From positions 169,936-233,935 of the forward strand of contig NMRB01000706.1 in NCBI GenBank assembly GCA_002633025.1: a stretch of 64,000 nt of DNA, given 5' to 3'. Positions 1-10,105 of the stretch are shown piece by piece. The position numbers and the translations under genes were made by a program. The number at the start of each line of letters is the position of its first letter. Position 1 is the first letter of the stretch. Under the pieces are notes generated by a model that searched no databases, was not told the DNA's origin, and saw only the letters and a program-made list of their open reading frames with translations. Source of the stretch: Notospermus geniculatus (Eukaryota > Nemertea > Pilidiophora > Heteronemertea > Lineidae).

Positions 1-3000
1 TGTTTGAACCTTATTATGCTGACAGAGCTTATGATAATGTGAGGAAGCCTTCCCATTCTGATTTCCCATCTGATTTGGCAAATGAATCTCCAAGACTTGG
101 AAAAGGTATATTAGCACGACAAACTCAGATATTGATGTATAAGCTCCCACATTGAACATGTAACAAATCGACTGTCAGGGGTCAGCACCACCATAGGCTT
201 CAAATTCGCAAGAATGAAGTGAGTATTATGATTAAGAAGTGAGTCCAGTGGAATTTGCTGTGTGGACGTTACTACCACTTCAATTATTCAAATATCTTGC
301 ATTCTTGCAGAGAATTCCCGTCAAGCTGGAAGAGGTGCTGCATGGCATCAACGTCACATGCCCATTTTATCAGGCAACAGCGATACAGAGAGTGCTAGTG
401 GAGGAAGTTCCAGATCACGTGAATCGTCTCCATCTGCAAGTCCACACAATCTCCTCCGACACAAGCTATCTGGAGCCGTCGATGAATATGGAGATGGAGA
501 AGATTTCAATACTTCTCATGCTTCAGAAGGTATCTCTGTAACATTGTACAGGCGCCTCTCCACATATGGGAGATTTATGTGAAGGTTGGCTTCCTATGGG
601 CAACTTAGTCATAGAAACAAGGGGCAGTCAGTTGCACTCAACTTGCATGAGAAAACTCTCTTACAGAGGAGCACCTCAACTTCTAAGCTACATGCAAGTG
701 TTCCTGTAGGCTTTGTTTCATAGTTTGCTGTGGGCATGGGGAAACCCGACAGTGAGATATCTGCTTCTTGCTATCAAGAGTACATAATTTCCTTTCCAGG
801 CACTCATGTTGATGGCGGAGGTCCATTCAAGAATATTGCACAGTCTCATGCTGCTCAGACACATACATTTCGCAAACTACGGACACCAGCGAAATGTCGT
901 GAATGTGACAGTTATGTTTACTTTAATGGTGCTGAGTGCAATAAGGTACCGGTAATGCTATGATCCCATTTGCCCTGCAATCATATGTGCTATTGTTATT
1001 TTTGAGGAAATCCAACTTGAGAATTGGAAATATCAAGCATTGCAACTATTTTCCTTACAGTGTGGTATGGCAATCCACAAGAAGTGTCTGGAAGTGTGTA
1101 GCATGACATGTGGAAAGAAGCCTCCCCAACGCCGCCTAACGACCTTTGGCATTGACTTCAAAGAACAAGTTGAGGAGAGACATATTGATATACCTCCCAT
1201 TCTAGTCAAATGTGTTAAGGAGGTAGAAGAGAGGGGGATTACTCAGAAGGTATGGCATCATGGTAATAGCCCAGTTAGAAGTGGTCTCCACAGCTGAGGA
1301 AACCTATTCTGCTGAGAAAAGTTGTTACCGGTACTGAATTTCTTGTTGATTACTTGCTGTTGCAGAACTTCTGAATAGAACAGTCCCAGATGTTACTGAC
1401 GTGCTGTTCATCTTTTGCAGGGTGTATACAGAGTATCTGGTGTGAAGTCTAGAGTCGAGAAGCTGTGCCAAATGTTCGAGATAGAGGGAGATAAAGTGGA
1501 CTTAACTGAACACCATCCTAATGTGATAGCTAATGTGCTGAAACTCTACTTAAGGCAACTCCCTGAGCCCTTACTGACCTTCCCTTTATACTCGGAGTTT
1601 GTCAGGGCAGCAAGGGTAAGATTGAGGGATCGTAGTTTGTTGCTCTAAGTAGTGGAACATTCCATTGTCAACAGGTCTACAGTCAGTTGATGGATTTTAA
1701 ACTCAATGCCCTCGTGGAGTGTCAACTCTTATCATTTCTGCCTGTATTTCTTGTTGAGCGGCTAATGTCATATTGACTGTATCAAAATAATATTGTGAAT
1801 CTCTCCATGTCTAGGAGGACACGCCATCTAATCGTGAGGCAACAATCAACCGTCTTTCGTATCTAGTCAAACTGCTACCTCGACCAAATTTCAAAAGCTT
1901 GGGTCTTCTCATGCATCATCTTCACAAGTAAGTACAGTAGATATTTGACATCTTGGCATCACAGCCATTAATCTCGTTTGCAAAGGCCGGAATTGATCAA
2001 TTAAGTGCTATTTCATTGCATTGATCACCATTCTAAATATGTCACTCACTGGGTAGCCAGTCCTCTTCGGCCTCTTTACTATTTTGCCTATCATTCAGGA
2101 CCAGTTTCGGCTCTTCTTTATTTCAGGGTTGCCAAACTAGAAGATTTAAATCAAATGAGTGCCAGTAACATTGGAATTGTGTTTGGACCAACATTACTTA
2201 GACCAAGGTAGGTTCTTGTCCAGATTTTAAATGTTAAGCTTGTAATATTCATACTAAAGAAGTAGTTGTCTTATCATTTGACTCATTTCTTCTCTCTCCT
2301 GTCATATACATGTATTCACATCCATATTTGTATTAGTCTAAGAATAAAATTTGTTGTCATGTCAAAGCTATGTGTCTTCTTTCTTGAGTCATCCATGTCT
2401 TCATTTCCATAATCATATTCATACTTGAAAAATAAAGACAGTTGTTATCTCAAAAGCTTCATTTCTTCTTACTCTCATTGTCATAATGCATGGTATTCAT
2501 GTCCATATTCATCTTCATAATTAGCTCACTGGGGTGAGCTATTACGATGGTGCAGCGTCCGTCGTCCGTCGTCGTCGTCGTCCGTCGTCGTTGTCCGTTA
2601 GCAGGGCACGTTTTGTAACCGCTGGAGCTATTGATCTGAAACTTGGTACATATATACCCCTAGGTCAGATGACCCACGACACCAAGTTTNATGTTATTAA
2701 TGTAGTGGTAGTCATATTCATACTCTAGAAATAGTTACCGTGTCATAATATGCCTATTTCATCTTGTTTATTTCATCATCTTTCATCTTCTTATATGCCT
2801 TATTACATCTTGCTCTTGTCATTCATGTTCTTGATGCCCATGTTCCCTGTCTTAGTATAGAATTAGCTCTCAGTCGAAAGCTTTCTTCTTGCTCTTGTAG
2901 TTCATCTACTTCTGTAACGAGTAACTCATTTCAACTTCCATTTCAGAGTAATCATTAGAAAGACTAGGAAGAATATCAAGAATATTGCTAGTTAGATGTC

Positions 3001-3328
3001 ATAACTGGTTGCTAAACAATGCTCACATTTACACTCAGTCATTTGTTGCGTAGCAGTAGTCATCCATTTCCTATGTTTCCTATGTTTGGGGTGCGAGGTG
3101 GCATAATGGTTAGGGCTGTGGACTCGTGATCGGAAGGTCACGGGTTCGATCCATGGCCGTGCCACTCTGTAACTCTCAGCTGGCCTGAAATGTCCATCGT
3201 GTGTGCTATATTGTGGCTGCCCTTTGGTTTCTACAGAAAGGTTTCTGAATCATAGGCTGGGGTAATAATGTGGGAAGCGCTTCGAGACCGTAATACGCTA
3301 TGAAGCGCTAGGCCTATATAAAACTCAC

Positions 3329-3365
<37 letters not shown>

Positions 3366-6300
3366 TTCCTTAGCCTACCACACATTGTCACTCAGTTATC
3401 ATCTTGAACTAAACTTTCATTTTACTTTCATTGTTACATGTATGTTTCAAGTAAGGCATTTCAATTTTCTTCTTTTACCTTTTTCAGAGAAGGTGGTGCT
3501 TCCTTGAACTCTCTCATGGACACACCCCACCAAACCAGAGCCGTTGAGCTGATGGTTCTTTATGTAGAGGTAGATAGAATGATATTGTGTTCTGATTGCT
3601 ATTCAAAAGAGCAGAACAATAATAACCTAGTTTTATCCTGCCTTGAATACTTTCAGTTCATAAAAACTGATGTCTCCATAGTAATTTGGAACTTTCAGTG
3701 GTGCCGTTTGCAAAAGCAAATTGTGTCATAATGTATTTCTATTGTAGCTCTCATGTACCATGTACAAGAGTTACTATTCAGTGTATCTAGTGTAAGGTCA
3801 TGAAGATTTGCCCAGTGTATTCAACCATATCACTTCTGCATCATGGCACACGGTATAGAATGTCTTATAATGATGTGATGATCATTTCAGAAAATCTTTG
3901 GTCCATCATCGGATTTCCAAAAGAAGGATCCAAGTGAGATTCTAGTCCCACCTGAAGGTCAACGATCTCGGGTGGTAAGTGTTGGTGCTGATGGTCAGGA
4001 ACAACAAAGGTAAATGTCTTTCTTTGGTGCAGTTTGTGTTTCAGGACTCCTTCAGATCCATATGCCTATCGATGATGTGAAATCTGTACATTAAATTCGT
4101 TTCTTTGCATTGATGCTTGTACATGTACGTGTCATTTTAGTCATTCCTCCTGTGAAATTTCAGGAAGATATCCTCACCTCGAGATCATCCAACCAGTGTT
4201 CAGACTATGAGTGATCAAACATCTCGGGTAAGTTTGGTTGAGGCCTTTAATAAATGAGATGCGTCCAGACAGAAAGACGTCTAATCTTGAACCACAATAG
4301 TTAAAATTGTGATGCGACACTTTCGGTCTCCGCTCTCTCAGTGAGTGGAGTGCAGTCCAAAGATGAAGTAACTGGATGCCTCGATGTTTCAAGATGAGAA
4401 AAGTTGGATGGAAATTTTGTGGGATTTTCTTTCAGTGAGGTATTATTCTCATTTCATTACAGTTTATCATTTTCTTCATTTCAGAACATTTCTGGAGAGC
4501 TGGGTGCCAGTCTTCCTGGCAGTACTCAGAAACCAAGAGATGCTACTGTTGTCACACTACAAGGTCAGTTTGTTCACATGGAGAACATGTGGAATTTTAC
4601 CAATCATTCTTGCTTTCTCACTTTCTGTAATGCACTTAGAGTGTCTTGTATCATCACATGTGCCTTTTTCATGTACATGTACATGATACACAAGGTCTTA
4701 GCCTCCTTGGCAAACACTGTGAAATCCAAACTATATAGTCCATGTAGTCCAGTGAGTTCATTCAGAAAGCTTCCATCAGACTAGCAGATCAGTAGGTAAA
4801 AGCAGTTACCGGTACCTTTACAAGACAGATCATCTTCTGAAATATATTGACTTGTCTCTGCGTTTGAGGCAAATCAATATGTAATCTCATAGTACAATGA
4901 ACTAAGGTTTTTCAAGCTGTTTGCCTGTTACTCTGTATCATATTACCAGAGTGGCTTCAAGTTTCCTATTGGTATCCTGACTGCTTTACCGTGGTCCTTG
5001 GTTATTGGAATACATCTTCCTTCAATCCTTCTTGATTTTCATGCATTTTGATACTTCCAAAGCAAATGAAACATAGCTGAGTTTCGTTATTGCTTCCACA
5101 TTCATTCTCCAGAAACTTGAAGCCCCTTTTCGAGACACCTATACTAACTCAACTCACGACTAAAAGCATTTGTAGATGTCATGACCCTGAGCCTCCTGTT
5201 CCTTCTATTTTGTCAGCTCCAATTTCGAAACCTGAATCTATTGCCTAACATTGCTGTGAGTTTTAAAAATAGTTTGTGTAGACACAATATACAGCTTATT
5301 TTAGTGTATATCATAATATGGGGCAAGCTAGCTGATATTGCAAAAGGAATGGTCAATTGCATTGCTATAATGCGTGTTCTAATCCTTTCAAGGCATTACT
5401 GCAAAAATATCCAAACGCCTATATATTCCGAACAGTTTGTCATGCTCGGTACAAATATTGTGGAAATTTACTGGTTTTTGGTTGCATAAGCATCACGCTT
5501 ACCAGTTTTCTTCATTGATGATGTCGTGAAAGGATTGACCTCATTTGTAAATAGCCATTTGTTTGGTACCTCATGAGTGGTTGGTTTATTGCATGCAGGT
5601 AGTGCCACGTTTATGGATGAGGATGACCTAGATGTAGTCGATAACCTCCTTCCTGACAGGTCTCCCACTAAGCACACCATCCTTGCCAAGACTGTCTCCC
5701 TCCCTGGTAAGAGTATGTGTCATGTTGCCTCAGGTGAAGTGCATTATCACCCACATCTACATTTCTGGCTACACCTATGCTTGTCTGTGCAAATGAACAC
5801 TGCAAATTCTCGGTTGATGGTAACAGTATTTGTTGATGTTATGTACCATGAGAAGACTTCTTGAAACAGCAATTTACATGTAGGGGCCTACATGTACATG
5901 TACATGTATTGTCACTGTGGAAATGTGTCTTTAGGTGAAACATGAACAAACACCCTTGTCATGAAATTGCTGAAAACGATCAATAGGGGCAAAATTTACT
6001 TTGCAGTGGGTTTACTGTGAAACAACCAGGCGTGGCTTTCTGTAAGACGAATTTCAGGTTAACTTCAACCAAGTTTTCTTGATGCTTTACTTTTCTTGTA
6101 CATACAGCTTGCTTTCAATAAGTCCAGATACATGCATGAGTTAAAATCATTCATTAACTATAGGCAATATTGTGTATTTTAATAATCATGTCTCAATTAT
6201 GTTGGTGAGGTGTCATCTTTTGAATTCCCACATACAGTAGGGTAACATGGGGGAAATGTTACCTTACTGTATACTACCGTACTGTACTAACCTACTAACA

Positions 6301-6807
6301 CAGATCAGAATTTCAACTGTTGTTGAATGTGAATTAGGCTCTGTCAACATGACTAAATTATGAAGTTGAAGATGAGGTCTTGCACATCCTGTTTTGCTCT
6401 GATTAAAAAAATAAATTCTATTTCTATCTTTTACAGTCACTGGAGCTGATGTATCATCTGCTAAGGACATCGATATCTTATTTTTGGAAGATGACATACC
6501 GACAAGAAAACTCTCATCAAGTAAATCCCTGCCATACAAATCACCAACTCCACCTTATACAGTACACGATGCCAAACCACAAGGTGCTAATGTAAAGCCT
6601 TCCAAGAGCTTGAAGACATCACCCACTCATGGTCAGCAACCGTTGAGCCCACAGACTGCCAGGCGTCCAGCAAGTGTCCACCTGACAAAATCACCCACTG
6701 TCTCCCCAAGCTCCAGCCAAAAGGAGAAATCAACTGCACACATCGAGCAAAGATCAGACACACCCAGTTTTAATCCAAATGATGCAAGGGAGCCAAAATT
6801 TGTTTAA
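1..6807 (+). CDS. ARHGAP29/45-like: Rho GTPase-activating protein, ARHGAP29/ARHGAP45/GMIP family (3' part, 13 exons)
   Basis: This is the C-terminal 622 residues of a cytoplasmic protein that accelerates GTP hydrolysis by Rho-family GTPases. I assembled the exons as 1-105, 311-529, 800-945, 1061-1249, 1421-1615, 1815-1927, 2127-2207, 3488-3569, 3891-4009, 4164-4227, 4485-4563, 5599-5706 and 6437-6807. Every join has AG/GT borders and matching phase, and the total after the first two bases is divisible by three with a TAA at 6805. Domains in order are an acidic Ser-rich linker, a C1 zinc finger, the invariant FGIDF-type linker, a RhoGAP domain with arginine finger in GVYRVSG and the VFGPTLLRPR motif, then a Ser/Pro/Lys-rich tail. 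C1 followed directly by RhoGAP with this linker is diagnostic of the family. The family's N-terminal F-BAR region must lie upstream of the window. Splice borders are by eye; which of the three vertebrate paralogues is closest is undecided. Confidence 0.93.
862..1111 (+). other. C1 zinc-finger coding segment (split over two exons)
   Basis: The segment runs from the His codon of THTFRKLRTPAKC to the last Cys of VCSMTC, interrupted by the phase-0 intron 946-1060. The zinc-ligand series is visible: His, then CREC, then Cys of GAEC with CG following the splice, His of AIHKKC, and the final Cys. The first spacing is shorter than the classical C1 spacing, as in vertebrate members of this family, which suggests an atypical C1 that need not bind diacylglycerol. 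Confidence 0.85.
2523..2689 (+). repeat. CGT-rich dispersed repeat fragment inside a RhoGAP intron
   Basis: A (CGTC/CGT)n stretch at about 2557-2600 is followed by a unique-looking tail about 80 bases long. The block has the layout of a dispersed repeat seen in many marine invertebrates (GGTGAGCTATTRCGATGGT head, CGTCCGT run, then a tail). It stops at the single N at 2690, so its 3' end is lost to a gap. Family assignment is from memory of layout only. Confidence 0.5.
3088..3365 (+). mobile_element. tRNA-derived SINE with (ATT)n tail
   Basis: A tRNA-like head carries an A box (TGGCATAATGGTTAGGG, about 3099-3115) and a B box (GGGTTCGATCC, 3142-3152). It is followed by about 150 bases of tRNA-unrelated body containing AAGCGCT repeats and ends in roughly twelve ATT/TTA units. 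It lies in the RhoGAP intron 2208-3487 in the sense direction. The head is internal to a longer unit and has a non-tRNA tail, so this is a retroposon and not a tRNA gene. Confidence 0.85.
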
Positions 6808-6840
6808 ACTGTCATACTATGTATTTGCCAAATGTCTTAT

Positions 6841-6846
6841 AATAAA
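6841..6846 (+). terminator. Polyadenylation signal of the RhoGAP gene
   Basis: AATAAA lies 34 bases after the stop codon. A second candidate near 7860 (AAATAAATTG context) would give a 3' UTR of about 1 kb, so alternative polyadenylation is possible. Confidence 0.55.
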
Positions 6847-6847
6847 A

Positions 6848-8300
6848 GTAGATTTTAGTAGTTACATGTACTGTCCACTCCTCAGAATGGTTTGTGTGGT
6901 TTATATGGCATTTTTTTAGAAGTACCGGTAAATGCAGTGATCATGATTTCTGGTGAGTGAATGATATATTAGGCCTTGGCCTACAATATGCACTGCAGTT
7001 CTTGCTTATGGTTGCCATATTATAGTCAAGTGAGTTGTCAGTGTTGAATCAAATGGAGAAGTAAAAGGTTTGTTGTAAAGCTACAGTTCTCTAGACTTGA
7101 TGAAGTGGCGATTGCTGTGTGCTTTAGTCACATTGAGAAATTTACAACTTAAATATGTATCTATATAGTGTAAATACTCCAGTTGCTGTCGTATGGGTGA
7201 ATTGATGAGTGTAGTGACTTTGGTTACCCTGCAGCTTACTGGACATATATCTGCTCCAGATGCGACATGCAACTGTGAATAAAACTGACTTTAAAATGGG
7301 ATTCAAAATGGCTCTCGCACTTCTTAGAATACTGCCAGGCTTGTTTGAGGATGTTTGATAAAATGTGTGTTTAGCAGCATGTGGAGCTGAAGAAATTCAC
7401 ACAAGTACCAGTAACTCCACGCTGTGTGGGACGTGCGCCATGACCTGACAGTGGGCATTGGTACTGTTGGGATGCTGCACTGGACTCGCTGCTGCAATTT
7501 TGTCTTGTATGACGGTGCTGAAGTGGAATTTAAATGAAGTGCTATTAAATGCACTTTAGTGTTGATATTTCTTCTATATTATCATGGAGGATTTTAACAT
7601 TTATAAATGTTGCATTAGAAAATGACATTGCACAAAATGAAGTGGTAATGCTGTTGCACAAATTAAAAGGGTAGTGGAATGAAATGGAATTGGATTTTAA
7701 TACCACCTCTGATTGCCAAACAGGATATTGTACATGTACTCATCCATATTTTAACATATACTGCGTTTGGCTTTTACTTCATGCATTAGTACAGTTGTGG
7801 CAATGAATAACCTGTTGAATTTAATGGACTTGTATATATATGGTTAAAATGAATTTGTTAAATAAATTGATTGTGCATATGGTTCATGATGTTTTTCGTG
7901 TTGTCTTTGAAGCATCTGCCCCTGTGTTTCATGTCACCATAGTACAACCATTCTTTTGAGATCCTGATTACTAGTAGCACTGCATGTATATTATTGTATG
8001 ATTATGTAATGATGTTTTTATGTTGCATGTATGTATGACATGACTGAAACNGTTTCTTTTTTTCTAATTCGTATTGTTTTCGCAGATATAGGTAGTCAAG
8101 GGAACAAACACTGCTAGAGTTGTGTAACCTTGGGTGTGGCACATTACACCCGTCCTTTTTGAAGGTGAAGACATCAGCCCCATCCCTTCCAAATCCTGAG
8201 TGAAACAGTTTGATACCCAAGGGGCTTATCCTAACCCTAACCCTCTATTTTGAAGTATTTTGCATTGGATCAGTCCATTAGATTAGGGGTTATAGCCTGA
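6848..8300. other. 3' flank of the RhoGAP gene, no gene recognised
   Basis: The stretch is AT-rich, with TACATGTA words at 6863 and 7731 and an N at 8051. An open minus-strand stretch at 8090-8220 reads like protein for about 45 residues but has no convincing splice borders. Two copies of CTAACCC at about 8228-8242 are too short to call telomeric. Confidence 0.6.
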
Positions 8301-8304
8301 ATAA

Positions 8305-8490
8305 CAAATTTGGCAAAACGGGAATTTGGCGAAATGGGAATTTGGCAAATTGGGAATTTGGCAAATTGGGAATTTGGCGAAATGGGATTTTGGCAAAATG
8401 GGAATTTGGCCAAATGGGATTTGGCGAAATGAAACTTTTTTTTGGCGAATTGGGAATTTGGCGAAATGCAATTTGGCGAAATGGGAATGA
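8305..8490. repeat. Degenerate minisatellite, about 16-base unit
   Basis: Around ten imperfect tandem copies of GGGAATTTGGCGAAAT are present, with variants such as GGCAAATT and GGCCAAAT. Units change length by one or two bases. No function is implied. Confidence 0.85.
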
Positions 8491-8520
8491 ACCCTCTGCT
8501 AGATCAACGATTTGTCTTTT

Positions 8521-8564
8521 CTAAGAGCATGGAGGTATAATAAATATACCTCCATGCTAAGAGC
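8521..8564. mobile_element. 28-base palindromic insertion with 8-base flanking repeats
   Basis: CTAAGAGC occurs at 8521-8528 and again at 8557-8564. Between them lies a 28-base segment that is almost a perfect inverted repeat (ATGGAGGTATA and its reverse complement around AATAA). An 8-base direct repeat is the target-site signature of hAT-type transposition, so this may be a minimal end-to-end remnant of such an element. It could also be a chance hairpin. Confidence 0.45.
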
Positions 8565-8607
8565 TAAGACAGTGTAGGCCCACTGACTCGCCTCCTTTTT
8601 GTTTCAG

Positions 8608-8849
8608 GAAATCCTGTGTGGTTGATCACCCATACCAATGGAAGGTACTCTGTCTTTGTGAAAACGCCCACCACTGGATACAGAACTGCAGATGTGACCT
8701 TCTGGAGCAAGCCAGATACACCGAGACCGGCAACCAAGTTTGATGGCTTCGATAGTCTCCTGATGTGCGTTGACAAGTGTATTACAAGGCGTACTGATCC
8801 TGTTGATTGCACGAACGTACAGTTTGAAGATGGGACATGTTATGTTTGA
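8608..8849 (+). CDS. PAN/apple-like terminal exon
   Basis: A good acceptor (GTTTCAG, ending 8607) opens an 80-codon frame that closes at a TGA ending at 8849, with an ATTAAA polyadenylation hexamer directly after it (about 8852). The C-terminal part reads CVDKCIT, then a Cys, then VQFEDGTCYV, the Cys-x3-Cys ... F-x-x-x-x-C pattern of PAN/apple modules in extracellular proteins. The proximal half (about 50 residues) is not recognised. I found no upstream exon between the RhoGAP gene and this exon, so it may be an orphaned last exon or belong to a gene with a long intron. It resembles the PAN module of the 22-29 kb cluster in pattern only. Confidence 0.4.
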
Positions 8850-8859
8850 ACATTAAAAT

Positions 8860-9729
8860 TCATTCAGTCGGACTTGTCATTCATTCGTCGTCTTCTTTTT
8901 CACTGGCATCAAGGTCGTCCAGATCTTAGTAACTGTTTGATCAGAATTGCCGCTCCATCTTGCAGGCAACTGTTGTCTTTTCCTTTTCTTCAGTATGCAG
9001 TTATAAATTTTATATTGTAGAGCTGTCCATTAAATTCATTTTTGAATGCACGTACATGTACATGTACATGTAGGCCTATATGCGATATTAATTCTGACTG
9101 ACAACCGAGTCCACTTACAAGCATTTTGTATCAGATCAACTCCCACAAGAATCTAGCTCTTGCATCCCCGCTCTGACGTCAGTGTTGTTTGATGAAACAG
9201 AAATATTTGTGAGTACAGGCGGGCTTCACTTCATTTTCTAAGTTTGTCAAGTGTAGATGGGTTTATATGTTAAAGTTGCGTGCTATCCGCATCTTTGTGA
9301 ATGAAAATTGCGTTTCTTCATATATCGTCGCATTATCTATACTTTGTAATGGGTAATATCAAAGTTTCTGCATTACCTCCTTGATACCATTGCATTTATA
9401 CATTCTGCATGTATGTGCTCCTTGTGATATTGCATTTGTATTTTCTATCGATGCATAAAACCGAAGGCTTAAACATACCCCGTGGTCTGTAAATTGCATC
9501 AAAGTAGCGCATGAACGCCAGCTGTGGCGAGGATGGAAAATGATTGTTCAGAGGTTCAGTCTGAGAACGAGCCTTCGCTATTCGTAAGTGCTGGTAATCA
9601 TGGTACCGTTATGAATCGCTGTCACTGATACGGTCCCTGCTGGCTGGTATCTCAAGGCTTCGTTTACCCCAACGAGAGAAACTGACGCGAATGGTGCAGT
9701 TAACTAAAGAGATCGACAGCATTTCGTGA
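8860..9729. other. Intergenic region and 5' flank of a receptor exon
   Basis: The region contains a run of overlapping TACATGTA units ending in TAGGCCTA (9053-9070) and a CRE-like palindrome. No coding signal was recognised. Confidence 0.5.
9174..9181. promoter_or_regulatory. CRE-like palindrome TGACGTCA
   Basis: A perfect cAMP-response-element octamer lies about 550 bases upstream of the receptor start codon. This is a motif match only; an octamer can occur by chance. Confidence 0.3.
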
Positions 9730-10105
9730 ATGGCTATTATGCTTGCTTTCCTAATTTCTACCCTCCTCCCCTTGGGAGTAATTGGGAATATCGTCGATGT
9801 CGTTCACTTCAAGTGGATACAATCCGAATTTAACAACTTTTTGAAATCAATTAACAGTTCTGTGAATGGCAGTGATGCGGGTTCGAAATTGACATCAGCG
9901 GAAAGGAATATTCTTGGGGAGTTTGTGTCGGGACTGTACGGCTATAATAAACCCACCAGTATAGCGCTAATTGGACTTTACATTATCCTTTTCCCGTTGG
10001 CATTCATGGGGAACATAAGCATTCTCGTCGTCGTCATGGGAAACAGACATCTTCGTCATGTCACGAATTTCTTTCTTGTCAATTTGGCTGTGGCGGATCT
10101 TCTTG
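9730..10105 (+). CDS. First exon of a class A peptide receptor (orexin/NPFF/SIFamide-like)
   Basis: ATG at 9730 opens 125 codons ending at a GT donor (CTTG|GTAAGT, phase 1). The product would sit in the plasma membrane. It begins with a hydrophobic signal-like stretch (MAIMLAFLISTLLPLG). An extracellular segment with N-glycosylation sites (NSS, NGS) follows, then TM1 with the GN motif (FMGNISILVVV), a first cytoplasmic loop NRHLRHVTNFF, and the start of TM2 (LVNLAVADLLG). HxRxVTNxFxVNLAxADLL is typical of the orexin/NPFF/SIFamide receptor cluster. I found no exon with TM3-TM7 downstream before the next unrelated receptor at 16.4 kb. The phase (1) does not fit that receptor's second exon (phase 2). 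It is either an orphan exon duplicate of the 35.8 kb gene or the start of a gene with a very long intron. Confidence 0.75.

Larger units (their letters stand above)
1190..3905 (+). other. RhoGAP domain coding segment (six exons)
   Basis: The catalytic domain runs from IPPILVKCV to LYVEKIFG over exons ending at 1249, 1615, 1927, 2207 and 3569 and starting again at 3891. The arginine finger is the Arg of GVYRVSG, the first codons of exon 1421-1615. VLKLYLRQLPEPL and NIGIVFGPTLLRPR are the other conserved blocks. No catalytic residue appears to be lost, so the domain is predicted active. Confidence 0.9.

Noticed and set aside
3095-3170. Functional tRNA gene
   Set aside because: A and B boxes are present, but the unit continues into a SINE body and an (ATT)n tail, so it is a retroposon head.
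8090-8220. Minus-strand exon near the N at 8051
   Set aside because: About 45 residues look protein-like, but neither border has a convincing splice signal and no partner exon is seen.
8228-8242. Telomeric repeat (CTAACCC)n
   Set aside because: Only two units, interstitial, no further repeats.
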